Shown here: piece by piece, positions 42,301 through 51,425 of the stretch
Numbering within the stretch: the stretch's first letter is position 1
How the letters are laid out: each line of letters starts with the position of its first letter
From: Streptomyces sp. 378
GTDB lineage: Bacteria; Actinomycetota; Actinomycetes; Streptomycetales; Streptomycetaceae
Assembly (NCBI RefSeq): GCF_030124145.1
Contig: NZ_JASKMS010000006.1
Location: forward strand, 1-64,000
Length of the DNA stretch: 64,000 nt
Direction: 5' to 3'
The notes under the pieces: model-generated
Database searches by the model: none
Told to the model about the DNA's origin: nothing
The model's input: only the letters and a program-made list of their open reading frames with translations
Made by a program: the position numbers and the translations under genes

Positions 42301-45300
42301 TCGAGGGGCAGGCCGAGGTCGTACGTCAGGCGCTGCGCAGGGCGGAGGTGCCCGCGGCGACGATCTCGTACGTGGAGGCGCACGGCACGGGAACGCGGCT
42401 CGGGGATCCGGTGGAGCTGACGGCGTTGCGGCGGGCGCTGGGCGAGGACACGGCGGGACCCGCTCGCTCCGCCCCCTGCGTGGTCGGCTCCGTGAAGCCG
42501 AACATCGGGCATCTCGACAGCTGCGCCGGAATGGCCGGGCTCATCAAGACGGTCCTCATGCTGCGCGACCGCACCCTGGTGCCGACACCGCACCTGACCC
42601 GCCCGAACCCCGAACTCCCCTTGGCCGACGGCACATTGGCACTCGCCACGGAACTGCGGCCATGGCAGGTGCCGGACGGGGTGCCCCGCCGGGCCGGGGT
42701 CAGCGCGCTCGGCGTCGGCGGCACCAACGCCCATGTGGTGCTGGAGGAGGCCCCGCCCGCACGCCCTCGCCCCGACCCCGAACTGCCCGTCCTCGTCCCC
42801 GTGTCGGCCCGCGACCCCGAGGCCCTGGCCGACCTCACGGCCGCGCTGTGCGACCGGCTGCCGGCCCGGCCCGGCCTCCCGGCCGCCGACGTGGCCGCCA
42901 CCCTGGCCCTCGGCAGGCCGCACCGCGCGGCACGCACCGCCGTGGCCGGCCGTACGGCAGGCGAACTCGCCCGCGCGCTGGGGGACCAGCGCCACGTCAC
43001 GCCCTCCCCCCTCGGCCCGGTCGCCTTCGCGTTCGCGGGCCAGGGCAGTGCCCGTCGCGGCATGGCGAACGGCCTGTACGCCACGCATCCGGCCGCGCGG
43101 GCCACGCTCGACCGGTGCGAGGAGATCTACACCGGGGAGTTCGGCGGCAGCCTGCTCGCGCGGCTGCTGACCGCCCACGCCCCCACACCCGCCGACCACC
43201 CCGCGGACGACGAGATCTGGCCCACCGAGACCGCGCAAGCCGCTCTCTTCGCCCATCAGTCTGCACTGGCGGTCGCCTGGCGGGCGGCCGGGATACGCCC
43301 CGCGCTCCTGCTCGGGCACAGCGTCGGCGAGTACGCCGCCCTGTACGCGGCCGGTGCCCTGACGTTGGAGGACGGGCTACGGCTCACCGCTTGGCGCGGG
43401 CGGCTGATGCAGGCCCGCTGCCCCGCCGGGGGCATGCTCGCCGTCCGGGCCGACCAGGCCACCGCGCGGCGCATCGCGCAGGCCGCCGGTGCGGAGCTCG
43501 CCGCGGTCAACGGCCGGCACGCCCAGGTGCTCTCGGGCCCGCCGCAGGCCCTGAAGGAGGCGGCAGTGCTGCTCGACCAGGAGGGCCTGGAGTGGCGTGA
43601 GCTGCCGATCGACCGGGCGTTCCACTCAGCCGGGATCGACAGCGCCCTGGACGAGTTCCGGACCCGTGCGCGCGGCGTCAGGTACCGCCCGTCGCACACC
43701 CCGCTGGTGACGACGGCCGACGGTGAGCTGCGCCGGGCGGGCTGGACCGTCGACGTGGAGTACCTGTGCCGTCAGGCCCGGCAGCCGGTCCGCTTCGACC
43801 TCGCCATGGACACGGCCGTCGAGCAGGGCTGCCGGGACTTCGTGGAGATCGGAGCGGGGCGGACCCTCACCGGCCTGGGCCGGCACTGCGTACCCGACAG
43901 CCGCTGGCTGAGCGGGCAGGGTGAAGGGGACGGGGCAGCCGAGCAGGCGCACGGGTTCCTGACGGCGCTCGGCTCGCTGTACGGCAGGGGCGCCGACCTG
44001 GACTGGCGGGCGCTGACCGGTGACGGGGGCCGCGTACCCCTCCCGGGGCACCCGCTGCGGCGGCGTGCGGTGCCGTTCAAGGCCGGGACGCCGGCCGCGG
44101 CTTCGGACCTGCCGGTACCGGACGGTGGAGTCATCGACGCCGTCCGGCAGTTGACGGCGGACAAGCTCGGCCGCCCGATCTCCGACGTGACACCGGACAG
44201 CTCGTTCTTCGAACTGGGCGCGGACTCGCTGTCCCTGATGAGCATGACGACGGAGCTGGAGCAGCGGTACGGCGTCCGGGTCCCGGTCCGGGAGGTGTTC
44301 GACTCGGCCGACACACCGCGGAGGCTGGCGGAGCGGGTCGGGCAGGTGCGCGGAGACGTGCCGGTGGTCCGGGAACCGGTGGCCGAGCAGCCGGTGGCGC
44401 CTGCTGCTCCGCCGGAAACACCGGAAACAACGGGAACACCGGAAGGGATGCACGCCCTGTTCGGCCAGCAGCTCCGTCTGGCGGAGCAACTCGTCGGCCA
44501 GGTGGGCGAGATGATTTCCCGCCAACTGGACGTGCTCGCGGCGACCGGCACCACGACGGCGCCGCCCGCTCCGGCACGGACGCCGGCACCTCCCGCCCCC
44601 CGGCCCGCGTCCACACCCTCCACCTCGCCCCCTGCTGCCTTCGACTTCAGCCTCTACTTCTTCGGCGACTACCCTCAGGACGACGACCAGGACAAATACG
44701 GCCTGATCCTGGCCGCCGCGGACTTCGCCGACCAGCACGGCTTCCACGCCCTGTGGTTCCCCGAGCGGCACTTCAACTCGTTCGGCGCGCTCTTCCCCAA
44801 CCCCTCCGTACTGGCCGCGGCCCTCGCCGCCCGGACCAGTCGGGTCCGGCTGCACGCCGGTTCCGTGGTGCTGCCGCTGCACCATCCCGCCCGGGTGGCG
44901 GAGGAGTGGTCGGTGGTCGACAACATCTCCGGCGGCCGGACGGGCCTGTGCTTCGCGAGCGGCTGGCACGCCACCGACTTCGCGCTCGCGCCACAGCACT
45001 TCGGCCGGCACCGGGAGGTGATGTACGAGCACCTGGCGACCGTACGGGACCTCTGGTCGGGGCAGCCGGTGAAGACGACGGCGGGCGACGGCACCCAGGT
45101 GGAGATCCGCCTGCACCCCCGCCCCGTACAGGAACGGCCGCCGATGTACGTGGCCGTGGTCGGGAACCCGGACAGCTACCGCCGGGCGGCCGCCGAGGAC
45201 CTCGGCGTGGTCACCAACCTGATGACGCAGACGGTGGAGCAACTGGCCGAGAACATCGCGCTGTACCGCCGCTGCCGTGCCGAGCACGGTCTCGACCCGG

Positions 45301-48300
45301 CGGCCGGGCGGGTGGTGGTGCTCGTGCACACCTACCTGGAGGAGGAGGCGGAGCGGGCGCGGGCCGAGGCCTACCGGCCCTTCTTGTCGTATCTGCGCTC
45401 CTCCCTCTCCCTCTTCGACCAGGTCACCAACAGTCTCGGTTTCCAGGTGGACCTGGAGAACACCTCCGAGGAGGACGTGGAGTTCCTCCTCGGCCGCGCC
45501 TACGAACGCTACTGCGACTCCCGCGCGCTGATCGGCGACGAGCACACGGCCGCGGAGACCGTACGGCGTCTGCGGGAGGCCGGAGCGGACGAGATCGCCT
45601 GCTTCGTGGACTTCGGCGTGCCGAAGGACAAGGTGCTGGCGGCGCTGCCGGTACTGGACCGGCTCCGGAGGGCGACCCCCGCGACCTCCGGCACTGTGCC
45701 CCGGTCGCGGCCCGAGTCCCGCCGGCGGGCACCGCTCACCCCGGCCCAGCGCCGCATCTGGTTCCTGGAGCAACTGCACCCGGGCACCGCCATGTACCAC
45801 GAGCCCAAGGCGATCCGCCTGGACGGCCCCCTGGACGTCCCCGCGCTGCGGTGGGCGCTGCACCGCGTGACGGACCGGCACCCGGCGCTGCGCACGGTCT
45901 TCGGTGACACGGCCGGTGTCCCCTACCAGGAGATCCGTGACCGCATGCCGCTCGACTGCCCGGTGGAGGACCACACGGGCTCGACGGAGGAGGAGGCGCT
46001 GCGGGCGACGCTGTCCGCCGCCGACCGCCACGGCCTCGACCTGTCCACCGGCCCGCTGGTCTCGGCCCGGCTCCTCCGGCTGGCGGAGGACCGGCACCTG
46101 CTTTTCCTCCTGGCCCACCACATCGTCTTCGACTCCTCCTCCACGGCCGTGCTGGCGCGGGACCTCGCCGCGTACTACCGTGCCCGGCGGCGTGGCGACG
46201 CCGGCGCCGAACCGCCGCCCCTGCCCGAACCGTCGGCCCCCGCCCCGCCGGACACCGCCCGTTCCCTGGACTTCTGGCGGCGGCGCCTCGGCGACGCGCC
46301 GGAGCTGACCCTGCCCACCGACCGCCCCCGCCCGCCGGTCAGGACGGGGGCGGGCGCGAGTCTCACGCACGCCCTCGACGCGGAACTGACGGACGGGCTG
46401 CGGACGTTCGCCGCCGGGCACCGTGCCACCCTCTTCATGACGCTGACCAGTGCGATCGGCGCGGTCCTGGGCCGTCTCAGCGGGCAACGGGACGTGGTGG
46501 TCGGCACCGCGGTAGCCGCCCGCCCGGCGGGCGCGGAAGGCCACGTGGGCCTGTTCCTCGACACCGTGCCGCTGCGCCTGGACCTGACCGGCGACCCGGA
46601 CTTCCCGACGCTGCTGCACCGGGTCCGGGAGAGCAGCACGTCGGCGTACGAACACCGCGGCGTCCCCTTCGACGAACTGGTCCGCGCGCTCAACCCGCGT
46701 CGCGACCCGGGCCGCAATCCGCTGTTCCAGGTGATGGTGGAGTACGAGAACGAGGGCGAGGCCCTCTTCGACCCGCCCCGCCTGACGGCCACCCTGCTCG
46801 ACGTCCCGAGCGCCCGCGCCCCGTTCGACCTCAGCGTCTACCTCACCCACCACGCGGGCGGCGTCCGCTTCATGGTCGAATACGACACGGCCCTCTTCGA
46901 CGAGGCCACGGTGCGCCGCTTCGCGGACTACGTCGAACAGGTCCTGCGCCGCGCCCTGGACACACCGGGCGCGCCACTGGCGGACCTCACCGCGCTCACG
47001 GACGCGGACCGCGCGGCCCTCTCCCCCGTGGAGCGCCCCGGCGAAGGTGCCCTCGCCGAAGGGGCCCGGGCCACCCTGCACGGCCTGTTCGAGCAGCAAG
47101 CCCACCGCACCCCGGACGGCATAGCCCTGATCAGTGGGGAACAACACCTTTCCTACGGGGAGTTGGACGCGGCGGCCAACCGCCTCGCCCGGCAGCTCCG
47201 CATCAGGGGCGCGGCACGCGGAGAACGGGTCGCCGTACTCCTGCCACGAGGCCCGCACCTGATCACGGCCCTGCTGGCGGTGCTCAAGAGCGGGGCGGCC
47301 TACCTCCCGCTCGACCCGTCCCTCCCCACCCCGCGTCTGTCACTGCTGCTCGCCGACGGCACACCCGTACTCCTGCTCACCTCCGGTACCGCGCTCGCCG
47401 GGCACCTGGACCTCGCGCCGGAACCACCCGTCCTGTGCGTGGAGCAGGCTGACGACACACTGCCGTCCACCCCGCTCCCGGACGGAGCGGGCCCGCAGGA
47501 CCCGGCGTACTGCATCCACACCTCGGGCTCGACCGGCCGCCCGAAGGGCGTCGTCGTGCCCCATCGCGGCCCGGCGAACCTGGTCCACGGCCAGCTGCGC
47601 CGCCACCCCGCGCTTCGCACCCTCCAATGGACGTCACCGGCGTTCGACGTCAGCGTGCAGGAGATCTTCACGACACTGGCCTCGGGAGCCGCGCTCGTCC
47701 TCGTCGACGACGCCGTACGGCACGACCCGGCGACATTGGCGCAGGCGGTACGCCACCACCGGGTGCAGCGCCTGTTCATGCCCTGCACCCCGTTGAAGTA
47801 CCTGATGGAGACCGCCCCCCACCTCCCCTCCCTGCGCGAACTGTTCTCCGCGGGCGAGGCACTCCAGCTCACCCCCGCCTTCCGCCGCTTCCTGTCGAAG
47901 CACCCGGACTGCGCGCTCCACAACCAGTACGGCCCCACGGAGACGTCGGTCATCGTCACGTCGCACCGCGTCGACCCGGCCGGCGAGGAGTGGCCCCCGA
48001 TCGGCACCCCGGTGCCGGGAGCGCGCGTCCTGCTGCTGGACGACTCGGGCCGGCAGGTCCCCGTCGGCGCCGTCGGTGAGCTCCACGTGAGCGGCACGCC
48101 GGTCGCATACGGCTACCACAACCGCCCCGCCGAGACGGCCGCCGCGTTCCTCGACGACGGCGAGGGCGGGGTGCTGTACCGCACGGGCGACCTGGCCCGC
48201 ATGCGCGAGGACGGCACGCTGGAGTACCGGGGCCGGGCGGACGACCAGGTCAAGATTCGCGGCTACCGCGTCGAACCGGGCGAGGTCCAGTCGGCGTTGA

Positions 48301-50069
48301 CGGCACTGCCCGGCGTCCGGGACGCGGCGGTCCTCCCACGCCGGGACCGCCACGGTGACATGGAGCTGGCCGCGTACGTGGTGCCCACCGAGCCGGCCGC
48401 CTCCTGGCATTCCTTGCGCACCGCACTGGCCACCGAACTCCCCGACCACCTGGTGCCCCGCCGCTGGGTGACGCTCGACCGCCTCCCGGTGAACGCCTCC
48501 GGCAAGCTGGACCGCTCGGCCCTGCCGGATCCCGGCGACGACCCTGACGAGACCCCGCAGTCGTCTCCGGCCACAGCTCTGGAGAAGACCCTGCACGACC
48601 TGTGGTGCGAGGAACTGGACGCCGGCCCGGTCCCGGTCACGACCTCGTTCTTCGAACTCGGCGGCCACTCCCTGAGCGCGATCCGGCTGCTGAATCGCAT
48701 GCGGGAGGAGGCGGACGTCGATCTCACGATGGCCGACTTCTTCCTGGATCCGACGATCCGGGGCATCGCGGCCCGCAACCGTGTCGTGGAGACCGCGCCG
48801 ATGCCCTCGACCCTGCGCCGTCTGTGGCGCCGCCACCACGCACTCCCCGACCCGAGCGTCTACAACGTCGCCCACCGCATGGACCTGCGCGGCGACCTGG
48901 ACCCCGAGGTCCTGCGCCTGGCTCTCAGGGACCTGGTGGCACGCCACCACGCGCTGCGCAGTCGCCCCGTGAGCCGGCAGGACGGGGAGTACGCGGTGGA
49001 AGTCCTGGCCGACGTCCCCGTGGACCTGCCGATCAGCGACCTCCGTGCCGGGAACGCCGCGGAGGCCGTGGACCGCTGGTGCCGCGAGCAGGTCTCCACC
49101 CCGTTCACACTGGACCAGGCGCCTCTCTTCCGCTTCCGCCTGGCCCGTCTCGCCGAGGACCATTGGGTCATGGTGACGGTCTTCCACCACGCGGTGTGCG
49201 ACGGCTGGTCCCTGAGCCTCATCAGGCGCGACCTTCAGGAGCTGTACAACGCACGACGATCGGATACGGCGCCGCGACTGCCGGTCACCGTCGCCCAGTT
49301 CACGGACTTCGCACGATCGGAACACGCCCTGCCGGACCACCGCAGGACAGCCCTGGAACACTTCTGGCGCACGGAACTCGACACCATCCCGCTCCGCCCG
49401 CCCCTCCCCTACGACCACCCGCACCCGGGCAAGCTCTCCGGCCGTGGCGCCCTGCACACCTGGGTCATCGACGACGACACACCGGCCCGCCTGGCCGACA
49501 CGGCGACCCGCCTGGGCGGCACGGCCTACACGGTCCTCGCGGCCACGTTCGCCACGTGGCTGGGCGACCTGTGCGGCGAGGAGAACGACATTGTCCTGGC
49601 GGCCTCCAGCGCCAACCGCGTCCAGCGCGACCGCTCCGAGATCGTCGGCATTCTGGGCGACGCCGTACTCCTACGGGCCCGGCTGGGCGAAGCCGCTGGT
49701 TTCGCCGACCTGGTGTCCCGACTGAGCACCACCCTCTTCACGGCCCTCGACCACCAGGAACTCCCCCTGACGGACGTGGTGTCCCTCGTCTCGCCCGAGC
49801 TGAAGGACGCCCTGTTCCCCACGGTCCTGTTCACCGTGATCACCACAGAGCCCCCGGCCCTGAACCTCCAGGAGGTCTCCACCACGATCCACACGCTCCC
49901 CGTCCAGGGCGTGGCCCGCAACGAGCTCTACGTCGTGATCGCACCGGAGGCCGACACGATCACGGTCACGTTCGAGTACTCGACGGACCTGTTCACCCAC
50001 GAGACGGTCGAGGCGTGGGCCGGGTCCTTCACCGAGGCGCTGAGGTCCGCGGTGGACTCCGGGGGCTGA
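39354..50069 (+). CDS. Hybrid PKS-NRPS megasynthase (CAL-ACP-KS-AT-ACP-LLM-C-A-PCP-C)
   Basis: A 3571-residue assembly line. Order: acyl-AMP ligase/CAL (about 1-590, LMLSSGSTGVPKAARL near 181); ACP with GLTS (Ser629); KS with Cys874, His1010, His1053; AT with GHSVGE (Ser1323) and RAFHS (His1424), malonyl-like; ACP with GADS (Ser1625); flavin-dependent luciferase-like monooxygenase (about 1763-2107, SLYFFGDYPQDD to RLRRATP); condensation domain with HHIVFD (2255-2260); adenylation domain (about 2570-3050, HTSGSTGRPKG at 2722); PCP with GGHS (Ser3106); terminal condensation domain with HHAVCDG (3278 onward). No KR, DH, epimerase or thioesterase. It would activate a carboxylic acid, extend it once with malonate, oxidise, add one amino acid and release by the last C domain. 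ATG at 39354 follows GGGAGAG. Confidence 0.95.
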   Translation: MERPPGQASCRGPEPQRTEGDPVDAVRALLGAARSAPGGAVVTVAADGTTSSRSYPELLDAARRMLTGLRAHGLRRGDTVVLCGLPLAEFFPAFWACVLGGALPVAIAEHPAPGSPAFERWRQACALLDRPLVLTDAPGAAALAHVTPAPRVALAAVCLDAPPADGHDDLVEPDPSDTALLMLSSGSTGVPKAARLTHAGLADFAASSRRILDVRPDDTMVNWLPVDHSGAFLLYHLLAVFTGCTNVHAPTERVLAEPLRWLDLLHEHRAQHGWAPTFAYRLVADALAERADRPWDLSGLKSLVCGGERVVLPVLRRFLDATAPYGVREEHIAPAWGMAETVTAVTYGRLDRPGTVHRLLRSSLGGDLVRAGEDTPDAECVTFVASGSPAHGVTLRVVDDRGDLTPPGRIGRLQVHSAARLTPGYVNNPEADAAAYPAGRDWLDTGDLAFLDGGQVVITGRRKDVIILNGHNVSCHEVEETATDVDGVRQGEVAACGIPHPERGTEDLAVFFVSRGAAEDPRIAARVKAALFTRLRLTAAYVLPVPAGEFPRTPAGKVRRAELRSRLVADGFDAAAPAAPAARADADAVPRVLRADEDAVARAVREELSAVLGRPAAADVPFYELGLTSVLLVRLRNRLAERLGTPVDQTAFFEHPTATALAAHLTSEPAAGIGAGAAAGAGPATVTGEGTALTDSPERRVAVIGLSLRFPGANSAEEFWANLREGADSVRVFGEQELAAAGLSPEQRRAPGLVPAAGILDGVEEFDADFFGMSPKEAGLTHPAHRLFLECCHQALEDGGHAATAPGVRVGVFAGSGMNLYDHQQQPATGSPYDPSDPASGMQSAIGQEPDFLATRVAYRLGLTGPAIGVQTACSTSLVAVHLAVQALLTGETDLALAGAAAVHLPQETGYHSHPGSILSPTGRCRAFDAEADGTVGGNGVAAVLLKRLDRALADGDTVHAVILGSAVNNDGAAKVGFSAPGVEGQAEVVRQALRRAEVPAATISYVEAHGTGTRLGDPVELTALRRALGEDTAGPARSAPCVVGSVKPNIGHLDSCAGMAGLIKTVLMLRDRTLVPTPHLTRPNPELPLADGTLALATELRPWQVPDGVPRRAGVSALGVGGTNAHVVLEEAPPARPRPDPELPVLVPVSARDPEALADLTAALCDRLPARPGLPAADVAATLALGRPHRAARTAVAGRTAGELARALGDQRHVTPSPLGPVAFAFAGQGSARRGMANGLYATHPAARATLDRCEEIYTGEFGGSLLARLLTAHAPTPADHPADDEIWPTETAQAALFAHQSALAVAWRAAGIRPALLLGHSVGEYAALYAAGALTLEDGLRLTAWRGRLMQARCPAGGMLAVRADQATARRIAQAAGAELAAVNGRHAQVLSGPPQALKEAAVLLDQEGLEWRELPIDRAFHSAGIDSALDEFRTRARGVRYRPSHTPLVTTADGELRRAGWTVDVEYLCRQARQPVRFDLAMDTAVEQGCRDFVEIGAGRTLTGLGRHCVPDSRWLSGQGEGDGAAEQAHGFLTALGSLYGRGADLDWRALTGDGGRVPLPGHPLRRRAVPFKAGTPAAASDLPVPDGGVIDAVRQLTADKLGRPISDVTPDSSFFELGADSLSLMSMTTELEQRYGVRVPVREVFDSADTPRRLAERVGQVRGDVPVVREPVAEQPVAPAAPPETPETTGTPEGMHALFGQQLRLAEQLVGQVGEMISRQLDVLAATGTTTAPPAPARTPAPPAPRPASTPSTSPPAAFDFSLYFFGDYPQDDDQDKYGLILAAADFADQHGFHALWFPERHFNSFGALFPNPSVLAAALAARTSRVRLHAGSVVLPLHHPARVAEEWSVVDNISGGRTGLCFASGWHATDFALAPQHFGRHREVMYEHLATVRDLWSGQPVKTTAGDGTQVEIRLHPRPVQERPPMYVAVVGNPDSYRRAAAEDLGVVTNLMTQTVEQLAENIALYRRCRAEHGLDPAAGRVVVLVHTYLEEEAERARAEAYRPFLSYLRSSLSLFDQVTNSLGFQVDLENTSEEDVEFLLGRAYERYCDSRALIGDEHTAAETVRRLREAGADEIACFVDFGVPKDKVLAALPVLDRLRRATPATSGTVPRSRPESRRRAPLTPAQRRIWFLEQLHPGTAMYHEPKAIRLDGPLDVPALRWALHRVTDRHPALRTVFGDTAGVPYQEIRDRMPLDCPVEDHTGSTEEEALRATLSAADRHGLDLSTGPLVSARLLRLAEDRHLLFLLAHHIVFDSSSTAVLARDLAAYYRARRRGDAGAEPPPLPEPSAPAPPDTARSLDFWRRRLGDAPELTLPTDRPRPPVRTGAGASLTHALDAELTDGLRTFAAGHRATLFMTLTSAIGAVLGRLSGQRDVVVGTAVAARPAGAEGHVGLFLDTVPLRLDLTGDPDFPTLLHRVRESSTSAYEHRGVPFDELVRALNPRRDPGRNPLFQVMVEYENEGEALFDPPRLTATLLDVPSARAPFDLSVYLTHHAGGVRFMVEYDTALFDEATVRRFADYVEQVLRRALDTPGAPLADLTALTDADRAALSPVERPGEGALAEGARATLHGLFEQQAHRTPDGIALISGEQHLSYGELDAAANRLARQLRIRGAARGERVAVLLPRGPHLITALLAVLKSGAAYLPLDPSLPTPRLSLLLADGTPVLLLTSGTALAGHLDLAPEPPVLCVEQADDTLPSTPLPDGAGPQDPAYCIHTSGSTGRPKGVVVPHRGPANLVHGQLRRHPALRTLQWTSPAFDVSVQEIFTTLASGAALVLVDDAVRHDPATLAQAVRHHRVQRLFMPCTPLKYLMETAPHLPSLRELFSAGEALQLTPAFRRFLSKHPDCALHNQYGPTETSVIVTSHRVDPAGEEWPPIGTPVPGARVLLLDDSGRQVPVGAVGELHVSGTPVAYGYHNRPAETAAAFLDDGEGGVLYRTGDLARMREDGTLEYRGRADDQVKIRGYRVEPGEVQSALTALPGVRDAAVLPRRDRHGDMELAAYVVPTEPAASWHSLRTALATELPDHLVPRRWVTLDRLPVNASGKLDRSALPDPGDDPDETPQSSPATALEKTLHDLWCEELDAGPVPVTTSFFELGGHSLSAIRLLNRMREEADVDLTMADFFLDPTIRGIAARNRVVETAPMPSTLRRLWRRHHALPDPSVYNVAHRMDLRGDLDPEVLRLALRDLVARHHALRSRPVSRQDGEYAVEVLADVPVDLPISDLRAGNAAEAVDRWCREQVSTPFTLDQAPLFRFRLARLAEDHWVMVTVFHHAVCDGWSLSLIRRDLQELYNARRSDTAPRLPVTVAQFTDFARSEHALPDHRRTALEHFWRTELDTIPLRPPLPYDHPHPGKLSGRGALHTWVIDDDTPARLADTATRLGGTAYTVLAATFATWLGDLCGEENDIVLAASSANRVQRDRSEIVGILGDAVLLRARLGEAAGFADLVSRLSTTLFTALDHQELPLTDVVSLVSPELKDALFPTVLFTVITTEPPALNLQEVSTTIHTLPVQGVARNELYVVIAPEADTITVTFEYSTDLFTHETVEAWAGSFTEALRSAVDSGG

Positions 50070-50081
50070 GGGAAACCGCCG

Positions 50082-50864
50082 CTACAGCGCGTCCACCGCG
50101 CTCACCCTCCACCCGTCGCCCGTGCGGTCCATCGTCATCCGCACCCGGTTCTGGTCCACGCGAGCCCCCGAGACCTGGGTGCTCTCGGTGACCTGGTTGA
50201 CGAAGAGCAGGACCACGACCTTGTCGGGGGAGGCCGAGACGACGGAGACGGCCGGGTCGCCGCCGGAGCCGGGGGCGGCGACCGTCGCCTTCACCACGCC
50301 GTGGTACTTCCTGGCCGTCGGGGCGACCACGGTCTTCGTGGTCTTGCCGTACTCGTCGCGGAAATCGCCGGTCAGATGGGCGCGAGCCGTCGAGAAGTCC
50401 TTGTCCAGGCGGCGGTAGTCGTACGACAGGACGATCGGCGCCGCTTTCCGCGCGGCCGCCAGCGCCTCGGTCCGGGCGGTCTCCGTCAGGCGGCCGTCGC
50501 GGTACTGCCACCCCAGGGCGGCGAGCGCGACCAGTCCGGTGACGAGCAGGACGGCCAGGACCAGGGTGAGCAGCCGCCGACGGCCGGCGGGGCCGGGCTC
50601 GCTCCGCTCCTGCGGCCCGTCCTCCTCGAACGACTCCGGCGACGGCTCCGGCGGGTCGTCCCAGCCGTCCTTCGGGGCCTCGACGAGGACGGTGCGTCCG
50701 GCGAGGGGCCGCTCGGTCCGGCGCGGGGACTCCTCGCCGGTGTCCGTCGCCGCGCCCGCTTCGCGGTGGCCGCGCTCGGCGCGCTTCGCCGCCGCGCGGG
50801 CGGCCGCCGTCATGGTGCGGCGGGTGCCGGGACCGGGGGCGCGGCCGGTGGTCGTCTTCGGCAT
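50082..50864 (-). CDS. Mce-associated membrane protein (distal)
   Basis: A 260-residue protein with a long charged cytosolic N-terminus (about 95 residues, Pro/Glu/Arg-rich), one membrane helix (LLTLVLAVLLVTGLVALAALG) and an extracytoplasmic NTF2-like domain (RTEALAAARKAAPIVLSYDYRRLDKDFSTARAHLTGDF, VVVLLFVNQVTE, RVRMTMDRTGDGWRVSAVDAL). This is the Mam-type partner of actinobacterial Mce systems, thought to stabilise the complex. ATG at 50864. Last gene of the operon, 12 bp from the end of the convergent megasynthase gene. Confidence 0.88.
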   Translation of the reverse strand: MPKTTTGRAPGPGTRRTMTAAARAAAKRAERGHREAGAATDTGEESPRRTERPLAGRTVLVEAPKDGWDDPPEPSPESFEEDGPQERSEPGPAGRRRLLTLVLAVLLVTGLVALAALGWQYRDGRLTETARTEALAAARKAAPIVLSYDYRRLDKDFSTARAHLTGDFRDEYGKTTKTVVAPTARKYHGVVKATVAAPGSGGDPAVSVVSASPDKVVVLLFVNQVTESTQVSGARVDQNRVRMTMDRTGDGWRVSAVDAL

Positions 50865-50912
50865 GGTGGTACTCCTCGTCGGTGCGTGGCGGTCGGCGGA
50901 TCGGCCCGTGGA

Positions 50913-51425
50913 TCAGCCGACGAACTCGACGTCGGACGTCAGCCAGCGGCCGTCCTTGTGTACGAGGTCGAGCTGGAGCCGGTACGTGCGTGCCTCTCCC
51001 CCGGGCACGGCGGTGTTGGTCACCTTGCTGTCGGCGACCACCAGCACGCGGGCCGAGTTCTCGTCGGAGCGGACGATGCCCGCCTCCAGGACCTGGCCTT
51101 CCGACACGGACTTGTTCTGGGCCACCAGCTTCGTCAACTGGTCCGTCTGCGCGGTGAACTGTTTCTTGAACTCGCCGGTCGCGCCCGCCAGTACGTTCGC
51201 GCTGTCGCGGTCGTAGTGCCGGTAGTCGAGCGAGGTGAAGTTCAGCGCCGACTGGCGGGCCGCGGCCAGGATGCCCTGGCGCCGCTGGTCCGCCTCGCGC
51301 TGCTGGTAGAGGCCGAGGGACAGCCAGAGTGCCAGTGCGGTGGTGACGACGGTCGCCGCGACGAGTCCCGCCGACAGCGCTCCGGGTCGCACCGGCCTCA
51401 GGCCATGGGGCCGACGAGCAGCCAT
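50913..51425 (-). CDS. Mce-associated membrane protein (proximal)
   Basis: A 170-residue protein with one N-terminal membrane helix (GLVAATVVTTALALWLSLGLYQQ) and an extracytoplasmic NTF2-like domain (RQSALNFTSLDYRHYDRDSANVLAGATGEFKKQF, VLVVADSKVTNTAVPGG, WLTSDVEFVG). It is a paralogue of the next protein. ATG at 51425 is chosen over the GTG two codons upstream because AAAGGAG is 8 nt before ATG but only 2 nt before GTG. It overlaps the end of the sixth mce gene by 28 bp. Confidence 0.88.
   Translation of the reverse strand: MAARRPHGLRPVRPGALSAGLVAATVVTTALALWLSLGLYQQREADQRRQGILAAARQSALNFTSLDYRHYDRDSANVLAGATGEFKKQFTAQTDQLTKLVAQNKSVSEGQVLEAGIVRSDENSARVLVVADSKVTNTAVPGGEARTYRLQLDLVHKDGRWLTSDVEFVG

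Noticed and set aside
43626..47258. 1210-codon minus-strand frame inside the megasynthase gene
   Set aside because: It is exactly antisense to strongly conserved KS-AT-LLM-C coding sequence and shows no domain.
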